NCBI GenBank assembly: GCA_023105745.1
Contig: JALGQZ010000015.1
Span: forward strand, 16,900,499-16,964,498
Direction of reading: 5' to 3'
Source of the DNA: Austropuccinia psidii
Taxonomy: Eukaryota; Basidiomycota; Pucciniomycetes; Pucciniales; Sphaerophragmiaceae
DNA length: 64,000 nucleotides
Shown here: piece after piece, positions 11,856 through 21,672 of the stretch
How positions within the stretch are numbered: position 1 is the stretch's first letter
Layout: every line of letters begins with the position of its first letter
Notes under the pieces: model-generated
What the model saw: the letters and a program-made list of their open reading frames with translations, nothing else
Databases searched by the model: none
Told to the model about the DNA's origin: nothing
Translations under genes and position numbers: made by a program

Positions 11856-13833
11856 TGTGAACCTTTGAGATATGACCACATACCCAAAAAGGTCACAAGA
11901 AATATTTAAAATAATTATACATTAAAAATAATTACCTTAAAACTACACAAATGCCATAAATTGGCATAAAACTTGGTTTAACTTAAAGTACAATGAATAA
12001 ACATGTGAAATAAATTATACAATTGGATTCCCCATGGTAAAATACACATATAGCATTTTTATGGCATATCTGTAAAGTCAATATTTAATGAGTTATAAGT
12101 AATAATACCTTATAAAAAACATAAATCCTTAATTATTTCAAATACCAAGAAACAACATGTGAAATAAATGGTACCATTGGATTCTCCATAAATATCAACA
12201 CATAAAACAGTTAAGAAGCTAATCTCCAAAGTCAATACTTAAGGAGTTAAGCTGAATATATGCACTTTTTTGGTCAACATATATATTTAAGGATTTTAGC
12301 TAATATCTTTTGAAATACGCATGATAGAGTGATGAACCAAAAATAATGTAATCACATAATTACTGTAGGAATACAGAAATGAACTTTATTTCACAAGTTA
12401 TAAACAAGGTTAAAAACTGTAAGAGGTTATTGATCAAAATCAATAGAGCTGTTGACCACTTTGTTGTGAAAGTGGTCCAAACTTAAAAAAAAGTAGACAT
12501 TCATATTCTAATATCTCATTTGTGAAGAACAACGTAATTTTGATTATAAAATTCAGGGTATAACCCCTTGAAATCATGGTTTGAAGTTCAAAATATTAAA
12601 TTTTGACAGAAAAGATGAGTTACAAGAAAAATCATCAAAAATAGAGTTTTGATGATGTAATTAAATTCTCTTGGAAGCATAATGAGGTTATGCCAAGATA
12701 TGGGAATTCACTCTCTGAATTTATGTAGCGTTTAAAACTTAAAAGGTATTAAGGATCAAAGTTTGAGCCTAATTTGATCATTTATGATCTCTCACTGTAA
12801 CCTTAAATTAAGTTTAACAGTCATATTAGTGACACAATGAGTGAATAATGTTAGTTCATGATTAAAACTAAAAAAATACACAAATTTAGGGGTTCTTCCA
12901 AGCCTTGACGCCATCAAAACTTAGAGTTATAGTGATAACTCTAAATAATGACATAATAATGAGATAAGATGGGTTGATCATGATGTAATCAGAACCAAAC
13001 CTCAAAATATTGATCAATTCCAGTGGATATGATCAGTGCACGTCTACTAGAAGCCTATTGGACTCTAGGACTAAGGAATTTAATATAAATAGAGCTCTTT
13101 TTACTCTATTTCCCCCTCAGACGCTTACAAAACATTAAATCATTAAATAAAAAGGTAACTTCTTTATTCTTATAATAATCTTCATCTTTGACGTGATTAT
13201 TGCAATTATTTAATTTTTTTGTTTAAATTTCTCTTAAAAACCTCAATTCCACGTAAAACCAAGAAAATTTTTAATTTCTCTTAAATTTTATTGTAACTAC
13301 AATTTAAATAAGTTGTATTTACATTTCTAGGCGTAAAATTATCCAAAATTATTATATTAAGCATTAAAAGTAGGTTATTTCTGTTATTATAATAATTTTT
13401 TTCTATTATTATTTTTAATAATTCTACAATTGATATAAATAGTATTTATATTAGTTTATAGCTTTAATATTGGTAATATCATTGTTATTAATTGTTTTTT
13501 ATTAATAAAAACAATTTTTTACGCCTTTATTATTTGTTGGTAACAATAATAAAGTGCTTTTAAATATATTGATTAGCTTATATTAATATCCTTATTTTAT
13601 ATATATTTTTTTTATAATATAAATTATATTATTATATTTATTTAATAATATAATTATTTTACACCATAATTATAATAATCATTTAATAACATAATTATTT
13701 TACGCCATAATTATAATAATTATTTATTATTATAATTATTTTTATCTTATTTATTTCATTTATAAGGCCATTCATAGTACAATAAGTAAAATATTAGTAA
13801 TTTTTGCTTATTTTTTCATAGTCAAACCTTACA
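11856..13833 (+). repeat. 3' LTR of element C (1978 bp)
   Basis: Starts TGTGAACCTTTGAG directly after the purine tract and ends AAACCTTACA. Terminal bases follow the TG..CA rule and match the family ends. Very AT-rich in its 3' half (13200-13800), with runs of TTATTATAAT. No other copy of this LTR is seen in the window. Confidence 0.88.
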
Positions 13834-14321
13834 CTTGATTATAGTTGAGAATTACTCATTTCAATTTCTGATCCTGCCCTCAAATTGATTCTCTCTTGGA
13901 TGTAAACTGTGTTGGTACCCTTGAGCTTATTGAGTTGGGTTTTCATTTTTTTTCTGTTTGTTCTTTCTTTAAATGTAGTCATTAGGCCAAATTATGACTG
14001 GTTGTCATAATTTTCACATTTTTAACTCCTTTTATCTTTTATAGGAAGAGCCCTCTTTCTTGGGGTTTTCTTTCATATTTCTTTTTTCCTGCATCCAAGA
14101 ACCAAATTATGACTGGCAGTAATAAATATGAGATTTTGAGCTATATGTATCTTCTTTTTCTGTATCTGAGCCTCCTAGGTTGCTTTGTTGTTTCCCTTAT
14201 CTAGATACAGTTTTCTTGCTTTTTGTATTCAATTGACCAAACTATGATCATTGAGTAATAATTTTTATATTCCAGTGTCTTCTTTTATGGTATCTGAACA
14301 CCCTCTTTTTGTTGGTTTTTT
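13834..14321. repeat. Degenerate tandem repeat, about 115-135 bp period
   Basis: Three related blocks begin with CCAAATTATGACTGG or close variants at 13987, 14102 and 14237. Each is followed by T-rich sequence and a CCCTCTTT- or CCTCC-like segment. Spacing is 115 and 135 bp. No coding potential is evident. This stretch lies between the end of element C and the first recognisable part of element D. Confidence 0.45.
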
Positions 14322-17294
14322 TTAAAAAAAGAGAAATAATATTAATAAAGGCCTATGGGCCCACACTTCCCAAAACTTGTGCCATTTTTTAGTTTGAGGC
14401 GGCATAAGAACAGATAACCACCCCTTTTTTTCTTTTTTTTTTGAATTGAATTGAGATACTTTCACATTGAAAAACCTTTTTTTCAGAGTTATAAATTTGA
14501 AATATTGTCTTGAACACTGATACATAGCCTGAAAAATGTTTTTTTATTTTATCTCTTCTTCCTTTCTTATATTTTGTGGATAATATTCTTTTAAATCCTT
14601 TGTACAAGCTGTTTCTTGAGTTTTGAAATGAATCTTAGTTTTTCTTCTTTGATTTTACTGACAAGGAATTCTCCCCAAAAATAGCTCCAAATATCCTTAT
14701 TGATATTATAGTTAATTGCCTTGAGACTGAAAATTCCAGGTATAAACACCTCCTCCCATAAAGAATCCTGATTGGCCTTTTGAATTACATAATCTCCATG
14801 CTTCCATAAGATTCTTCCTTCTGGTATGTCCAATAAATACAAAAACAGTCCTCTTGAGACATCTAAATCCCCAGAAAATATTTTTTTTTCTCAATTCTGC
14901 ATCTGTTGTTGTATCCTCTTCCCAAAATATTTTTCCTCAATTTCCTTTGATAAAATCATTTGCAGGTAATTCTAAAAATTCCAGTCTTGAAAGATAGAAT
15001 CCTGGAAGCTCTTTCCAATTCTTAGATTATTTAATGTGTTGAAGTGTTTCTGGAAAATTGAAAAATTCTTGTAATTCAAAGTATGGAATCCATATCTGAA
15101 ATGAATCCTCTGCTTCTTCAACAAATTGTTTTCCCCAGTAATTGATTTCTTATATAATCTGTACAATTTTGCAATTTACATCTGTCCATCCTTCTTCATT
15201 GCAGCCAAGATTCCATTCAAATTTATTTTCATGTTTACATTTGGCATCCACAACAGTCTAGGTTCCTTGTGAGGTCTGGTGAGATTATTGTCTTTTGATA
15301 TAAAAGAATAATTCCTCTTTGATAAGGAAGGAAGGCACTGCCACTGAGTGATAAGAGTGTTTAAAAAGGATTTTTCTATAAGGTAGGTCAAACAATTTAA
15401 AACTCCTCTTTGATAATGCAGGAGGTCACTGCTTTTCAGTGATAAGTGTCTTGAAAAGAGTTTTAGTAAATTGAAATCACTCTTTGATAAGCCAGGAGGT
15501 CACTGCCCTGATACTGCCACAGATATGAAAGGAAATTGTTTTAGGCAACTTTTTATAATCTTACTATTTTTAAGGAGTTTTATTGATTTGTGATTGGTGA
15601 TTGAAACAGGATTACTTCAGTTATTCTTGAGAAATATTCAACCTTCTTTTGTGAATTACTGAAAGACATATGTCTTTCAATATTTCTCCAAATATCTTTT
15701 TTCATTGTTCTCTTTGTCTATTTTCTTTCCATTGTGAATACAAACCTTTGAATTCATGAATAAACATGTACCCAAAATAACACCAGCAAAGAGTTCCTCC
15801 CAAGATTCCCAAACCATCTAGATTCAAGTCTTCTTGAGCTCATAAATTTTTTTGTTACAGTCCTTCTATTGTCATTTGATGATATACATAAGGCTTCTTT
15901 GAGTAAGGATTCCATATATTTCCCTTGATTCCAATAGTAGTTATTAATTCCAAAAAATCAACATTTGTAAGATTGGATCCAGGTAGTTCTGAAATATATT
16001 TGGTTTGAATTATTGGTGAACCTAGCTCATAATCATACATTTCTTCAAATTTTAGCATTGGAAGTATTACATAATGTTCCTCACCTTCATACTCTGGTAT
16101 TTCTTCCTTTATGCCACTTAAATTCTGGGAGTCGTTTGTTAATCTGGATGTAATTCCTTGATTTTGATTAAATGAATCAGTTGACCTTAAAAGTGAAATA
16201 TTTGAAAAACAGCATATTTGTTCATAGGAATCATTACATTCTTCTAGAATTCTAAGTCCAGCTAGCCTTTCTGTATTTTGTGATAACTCTCCTTCTTCTA
16301 GGCCTTCTTATCTTCTTTCTTGTTTATATTTATCTTCCCAATTTCCATTATTTTTTTTGATAAAAATTTAAGTCATCTTCTGATTCAACCAATTTTCTTT
16401 CTGGTACTATTTCCAGTCTTTGTTTAATCCCTCTTTTAACATATCTACCCCAAACTTGATCCATTTCGTTTTCAGTAATTATGGCACTTTCATTTTACAC
16501 TTCTGAAAATTTTCTTTATGACAATGGCTTTATTATGTTGTCTTTTGGCTCTTCACTTATTACGTCTTTTTCAATATCACAAATGTACCCAGTTTCCTCC
16601 TAAAATAAATTGAAATAATCTTCTGAAATTCTTGAGAAAGTTGCTTCAGGTGGCTTCAGATCCATTTTAAGTTTCTTCTGTGGGATTTCTCCTTCATCTT
16701 GTTTATTCATACCACTTAACTTTAGTGCTAGCTATTTCTCTGCGTCTTCTATGGCCATGTACAAATTTCTTCTGATCTTATTCAGTTCCTCTTTGATTTT
16801 TGATATTGCTTCACTATTTTCTACCTCCAGTTTATCTTCTGTCTCCTTTCCTTTAGATTTTCTATCAGGTACAGGGCGGATACTTTCTTTATATGAAGAT
16901 TATATGCTAGACTTTTCTTAAACTATTATCTGATTGAAATTTTCAAAAACTAAGAAGTTCAGGTACATTATTTCTTCATTACCAAAAGTTAACTCAAGAT
17001 TTTTGATTTTACCAATTGGATTCAAAGATTTATCTGTTGATTTTCATTTTTAAGGGCTTATATTTAATTCTGCTTTTAGGGCTATTATAAAAATTCAAGT
17101 CATTTTTTGCATCAAAAATATCTGAGAAGGGCAGTTTGGTTTGTCCAAGAAATATTTTCTTTACTATTGTTGGAGATTGACTTCCTGTTTCCTCTGTTTA
17201 TTTTATTTTGAATTATTCTGCTTTGTTTATTGACCATTTTCCATTTTCTCAAGATGCACAAATCTCGATAACACTTGGTGGAGAAATTTTCCAA
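14322..17294 (-). pseudogene. Element D downstream region, unknown product, heavily decayed
   Basis: Minus-strand open fragments at 14322-14525, 14591-14842, 14972-15166, 15176-15391, 15855-16058 and 17112-17294 follow the retropepsin. They look like pieces of one or more proteins. Examples are a stretch with SWTNQTALLRYF at 17112-17294 and one with LLDIPEGRILWKHGDYVIQ at 14591-14842. No catalytic motif is recognised. Stops and frame changes are too dense to define a gene. A function cannot be assigned. Confidence 0.35.
15314..15520. repeat. Short tandem repeat, three units of about 75-90 bp
   Basis: Units begin with CTCTTTGATAA at about 15315, 15405 and 15480, and each carries GGAGGTCACTGCC or a close variant (GGAAGGCACTGCC in the first). 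It lies inside the decayed downstream part of element D and may reflect a repeated peptide segment or a local duplication. Confidence 0.5.
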
Positions 17295-17329
17295 CCCATA
17301 TCTTGGGGGTTACATATTGTTAAACATAA

Positions 17330-17785
17330 TCAACTTCCATATTGCTCTGGATAACTAGATATTTCCCCTTTCCTGTGTGAAAATTCCAACTTAACATTAT
17401 TATCTGCTAAAAATGGTCTTCCAAGTATGGTGTGTACAGCTCCTTTTTCTATGAATAAATGAATATGTTTTTCTTCTCCTTTTATCATAGTAATTGGTGT
17501 AACTTCTGAGAGTCCAACCAAAGATGTTATATTTCCACCAACTCCTCTGAGATTTATATTGAGCTTTCTACTTATAAGTGAGGCTTTAATGCCAATTTCC
17601 TCTGGTATTATGTTAATTTCTGATCCAGTATCATCCAATGCCATTGTAGGATATTCCTCTTTTTCAATTAATACTTCCATAAAGTAAAGTGGGAATGCAT
17701 AATGTAATCTTGGTGTATAATAGTACTTCAGCTTCAATGAAAGTAGTATTTCTTGAATATTTGATTTATTGACTGATTTTATCAC
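17330..17785 (-). pseudogene. Element D retropepsin (retroviral-type aspartic protease domain)
   Basis: An open minus-strand stretch of 151 codons. Residues 50-58 read LDDTGSEIN, the hydrophobic-D-T-G-S catalytic loop of retropepsins, with the catalytic Asp at 52. A glycine-rich segment with GVGGNI follows, then HTILGRPFLAD, the second conserved hydrophobic-G motif. Length and spacing fit a single-domain protease that dimerises. In an active element it would cut the gag polyprotein. It is flanked by decayed frames and is likely non-functional as part of a polyprotein, although this segment itself is uninterrupted. There is no sign of a pol domain fused directly after it. Confidence 0.75.
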
Positions 17786-18037
17786 CTATTTTTCCTGGAT
17801 AGTTGAATTTTGTAGTTTTTAAATAAAGGTTGGTGACATTGATAATATTTCTTCAAGAGTAAGATTTATCTTTTGTTCAAGTATTTCCTTCTTCACATGT
17901 TCCATTATGAGCTTTGGGGCATTGGCTGTAGATCTTACCTTGTTCTTTAATTCCATTTTTTTTAAATCCTGTCTTAGTACCTCCTTACTTTTTTCCTTGA
18001 AAATTATTTCAATATTGCCACTATTGACTTCCTTTCC

Positions 18038-19475
18038 TTATTGGGTTTTCTTGTATTTTTTTGGAGTTAAAACCCTTATTTCCTCTTCTGCCTTGTCTTC
18101 CTGATGGTAGGCACCTGGTATCTTCTTTTTAAAGGTTTTGTGTGTTTCATTTTTATGATTTTGCTGAGTTTGGCTTTGAATTTCCTGTCTTGCAGCTCTT
18201 TTCCTTTTCTGCCTAGGTCCAACAGTTACTTGGATATTTCTATTTTCCGGTGATATTTGAGGAGGCATCCAGTTTCCCCATTCTTCTATTTGAGCTATAG
18301 TGGTTCCTTTCTCACCTTTGCTTTGGTCAATTACTGTTGCTTCTTTCTTCTTTGGGGGTGGATTTGATTGTTTCATAATTTTCTTTGTAGAATCCTCCTT
18401 CTCTTTGGCAAAATCAATAACTAATTTTCTGCAAATTTAGGGCCTTCTGTGGGTACTCTATGAAAATTTGGAAAAAGATATGTTCCTCCTTGCTTCAAGA
18501 CAATTCTTTTCTCCAAGTCTTCTGTGAGATGATTACATCTGATTGTGGAATGTCCTTCTTCTAAGCATTAATAACACTTCAGGGGATTTCTTGGAGGCAT
18601 TTGAGCTGGAACATATGGTTTATAACCCAAAGATATGGGTGGTGAAGGATACCTTGGCCTGAATGGCTGTGAGCTTTGTATAGTTCTCTGACCTTGATTA
18701 TTGCTTTATTGAGGCTTCTTGGGAGAGTCATCTACCTCAGACAGGTGTTTTAGTTGATTTAATACTTCCTTAACTGATTCCTTCCTGGTATCCTTTGTTT
18801 GAAATTCTTGAGGCAGAGGATTTTCAATTTTTTGGGTAAGATCTTTCATTTTTTTAAGAGTTCTTCCCGGGGTTCCTCTTCAAACCTAGCCTTCCTTCCT
18901 TGTGACTTTTCTTGTGAAAATTCCTTCTGTTGAATGAAGACTTTGGCTTCTGAATCTTGTACAATACATAACTTTAAGATTTCCAATCTTGGAATGATAT
19001 AACCACCATCCAAAGCTTGTACCATGGCCTCATCTTTGACCATTTCTATGGCCATCCCTTCAATGTGGTAGCTCATTTCTTGATCTTTAGTCCAAAAGAA
19101 AATCTGTCTTGCAATATACCTTCCACTTTCTCCTTCAATTTCTTCTATATTCTCCACTCTTTTAATGAATATTTCTAATTACTTTCCATCAAACAATAAG
19201 TTATGATCCTTTGGACTAATCTTGAAAACTGGTGTGCTATTTCTAGGATATCCTGTTGTAATGGGCTTCAAGCATGTGAATGAAAATTAACCCTCTTTGG
19301 TAGCGTATTTGGTCTTTGTAAATTGAATGGGGTTGATGAGGCTATGCACCTTGAAAATGGTGCTGGTGATTATTATTTTCTGAAAATTCTGAGCATGTAT
19401 GGAGTTTCTTTCATTGGCTGTTTTATGTGGTAAAACTTGAATCTTTTCTTTTCCATCCTTTTTTAAGGAGTTCAA
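18038..19475 (-). pseudogene. Element D gag-like region with CCHC zinc knuckle
   Basis: Minus-strand fragments at 19287-19475, 18846-19157 and 18038-18376 belong to a gag-like protein. Between the last two, 18535-18576 encodes a C-x2-C-x4-H-x4-C knuckle (reading CY*CLEEGHSTIRC), in which the second intervening codon is TAA. The knuckle would bind element RNA during particle assembly. The 18846-19157 part is rich in Glu and aromatic residues. The 18038-18376 part is Lys-, Gln- and Pro-rich and ends just upstream of the protease. Several stops and frame changes show the gene is dead. Confidence 0.6.
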
Positions 19476-20002
19476 TTAGTTCATTTTGAATTTCCAACAT
19501 TCTTTGATGAAGTGTCTCTAAATCAGATATATCTTCTCCTTGTTGCCTGGTCCCTTCATTTATAATTTCTTCTTTGGATTAATTGGGATTATGTGGTATC
19601 TTTGATTATTATTCTGAATCCATATTGATATCTTCTATGCTCATTTTGTTTTGTTAGCTTTTCTTTTCAATTTCATATAGCTTCTTGAGGAATTTTTGAA
19701 AAAAATCTGTAACTATCTTTTGATCTTGTTTCTTGGTTCTGGGTGTGCCAACTGTTATACTATAGTCTTTGGGTTATTATTCTCCCCATGGTGGCTCTCC
19801 TCAGTGTGGATGAGAATAATGAAATGATTTCATTGAAGAGCTTGATGGTGACAATGATTTAGGCTTTTGTGGTTCCTCTGATTCCAGATTGACTTGATAG
19901 GTGTTTGAAATTGTGGCTTGATAAAAGGCCTTTTTATTAATTGTATTTGAATGTTTTTTTGGATGAATGACATATTATTAATTTTTGAAGCTTTTGGACA
20001 CT

Positions 20003-20013
20003 GTTGGACACCA
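20003..20013 (-). other. Candidate primer binding site of element D
   Basis: Read on the minus strand the sequence is TGGTGTCCAAC. It starts with TGG as expected for pairing to a tRNA 3' CCA and is preceded by CCACATC. If correct, the 5' LTR of element D lies at higher coordinates, starting near 20016. I could not find the matching 3' LTR, so this remains tentative. Confidence 0.3.
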
Positions 20014-21345
20014 GATGTGGGTTTTCCTTTTGGTGTGGGATGACATAAGTCAGTACCTTGAGGGGGAAATTATTGGTAAGTCTGTTTTGAATCTCAGAAC
20101 TGTCCAATAACCATGGTTGCTAAGGTGTATTAGCTGCCCCTCTAAGTAATACTGAATATTCAGCCTACAGAGAGTCACAAAATGAAATAATATATGTGGC
20201 TTTAACAGATAGAGAAGACTTATCAGATGTATATAAATCAGAGCTATCAAGAACACTACAGTAAAAAATCTGATTTGAAACTATAATTTTGGGTAAAATA
20301 AAGACTAAGATTTTATTTGATTTGAATAAAAGTAATGATAATGTGTTTTTCTTATCTTTCTCTGTTATTTTAATAAAACTTACAAGAATTATTTGTTGGT
20401 TTTATGTTGATTATAATGATTTTTTTATATTAATAATAATAGTAAGACTACTGGGTTTTCTTCTTTTGATATTTTTAATATTTATTTCATATAACTACTT
20501 TTTTCCTTTTAATATTACTAGGCTTCTGAGCAAAGCTACTAAGCTTTTAACTAAGGTTATACTATTTTTTTGATAATACTAAGCTACTGAGAAAGGCTAC
20601 TGATCTTTTCACTATGGTTATACTACTTTTTTTTAATAATACTAAACTACTGGGGAAGGCTAGTGAGATTGTTTACTATGGGTATACTACTATTCTTCAA
20701 AAATACTAAGTTACTGAGCAATACTACTGTGCTTTTCATTAATGAAACACTCCTACTACTACTATAAATATCCTGCTAGTTTGGGGATGGTGGTGATCCT
20801 GGATAGTGGGAACTTGTTCCATGATTATGGGAAAAATAAAGGAAAGAGTACCTCTATTTATAGCTTTTGGGTCTTTATAGAGCCTCTCAAAACAGAGTAT
20901 ATAAAAAGTTCATAGTTGGGAGGTTTTATCTGGTGAGATGTGTAGTTTTGGTGTAGCAACATGACACAGGCTCTAAGTTGTTACCAATCAGATTGAGTTG
21001 TCACTTCAATTGGTATATATAGGTATGAACCTGGAATTAATTGAGTCCTTACCAGCAAAATAATGTTCTGAGAAGTTTTGATTAATTTGTGGTTTATATT
21101 TGAAAGAATTGGTCAGCTTCTGTGCAATTTCTATCCATTTTGATGTTGAGCTTATGGGTTAGGTTAAAAATAATAATTATTTTTTTGAAAAAAAAATATT
21201 GTCTGTTTTCTTCCAAAATATTTTATTCTTCTGTTTTTGCTTTGTATTTTATGATTGTTGAATATTCCACAAACAATAATTTGAAATTGCGTTCAATGTG
21301 GCTTGAACCAGCTACATGAAAAATCCAATGGTGAATAGATCCTCC
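20014..21345. other. Non-coding interval, possible remnant of element D LTR
   Basis: AT-rich interval between element D and the DNA transposon. It contains the tandem repeat at 20509-20745. Short open frames on both strands have no recognisable content. It could hold the 5' LTR of element D, but no second copy was found to prove this. Confidence 0.35.
20509..20745. repeat. Tandem repeat, about 65-70 bp unit, about 3.5 copies
   Basis: Repeated blocks of the form ATACTAAGCTACTGAG, AAAGGCTACTGA, then CTTTTCACTATGG, TTATACTAC and a T-run occur in succession at about 20509, 20575, 20637 and 20700, with increasing divergence. No coding role is apparent. Confidence 0.65.
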
Positions 21346-21348
21346 TTG

Positions 21349-21563
21349 CACAGCGCACAAAAGAGTGTTGTTGCATATGCAATGACACCCTGTTGGTACA
21401 TGGGTGTCACCCACGGACAGTGTTGCAACAGCTGCACAGACGGCTGTAGCTCTGCCAACAACAAGTCCCTGAACATTCCCAACTGCTATGACACCTACTC
21501 CTAATCCCAATATGTTTGACCAACTCCTACCACTCACTGTATCATAATCATTGTCATGAAGAT
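21349..21563 (+). repeat. Left terminal inverted repeat (about 215 bp)
   Basis: Imperfect inverted match to 26541-26604 joined to 28489-28636, ending at CATGAAGAT (21555-21563). It includes a near-palindrome centred on TTGCATATGCAA at 21365-21388, whose counterpart at the right end is a perfect 24-bp palindrome. Differences between the two repeats include a 3-bp indel (AACAACAAG against AACAAG). Confidence 0.85.
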
Positions 21564-21672
21564 TGGTCCAGATTTTTGCACCTACTCCTATTCACTCTTG
21601 TCCATTCTAACTGCTTTTCTTTAATTTCAAATACCATTTTGTCCCCTCTTTCTATTTTTCTCACTCACCATC

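Larger units (their letters stand above)
7799..13833 (+). mobile_element. Element C: Ty3/Gypsy chromovirus, split by element A
   Basis: Plus-strand element whose coding sequence resumes exactly at the end of the element A LTR, a few codons before the CCHC knuckle of gag. It continues through protease, RT, RNase H, integrase and chromodomain to a 1978-bp 3' LTR. Its 5' half must lie to the left of element A, outside the window. It belongs to the same superfamily as A and B but is clearly more divergent in protein and LTR sequence. Its LTR is followed by CTTGA at 13834-13838, the expected target-duplication copy. Confidence 0.9.
14322..20013 (-). mobile_element. Element D: decayed minus-strand retroelement with gag knuckle and retropepsin
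   Basis: Minus-strand coding remains run from about 19475 down to 14322. In transcription order they are a gag-like region with a CCHC knuckle (18535-18576), a Lys/Gln-rich linker (18038-18376), a retropepsin domain (17330-17785), and a long decayed segment of unknown function. Neither LTR has been identified with certainty. I did not see a reverse transcriptase YxDD motif or an integrase in the 14.3-17.3 kb segment. They may have been lost, have decayed past recognition, or never been present. It is unrelated in sequence to elements A, B, C and E. Confidence 0.6.
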
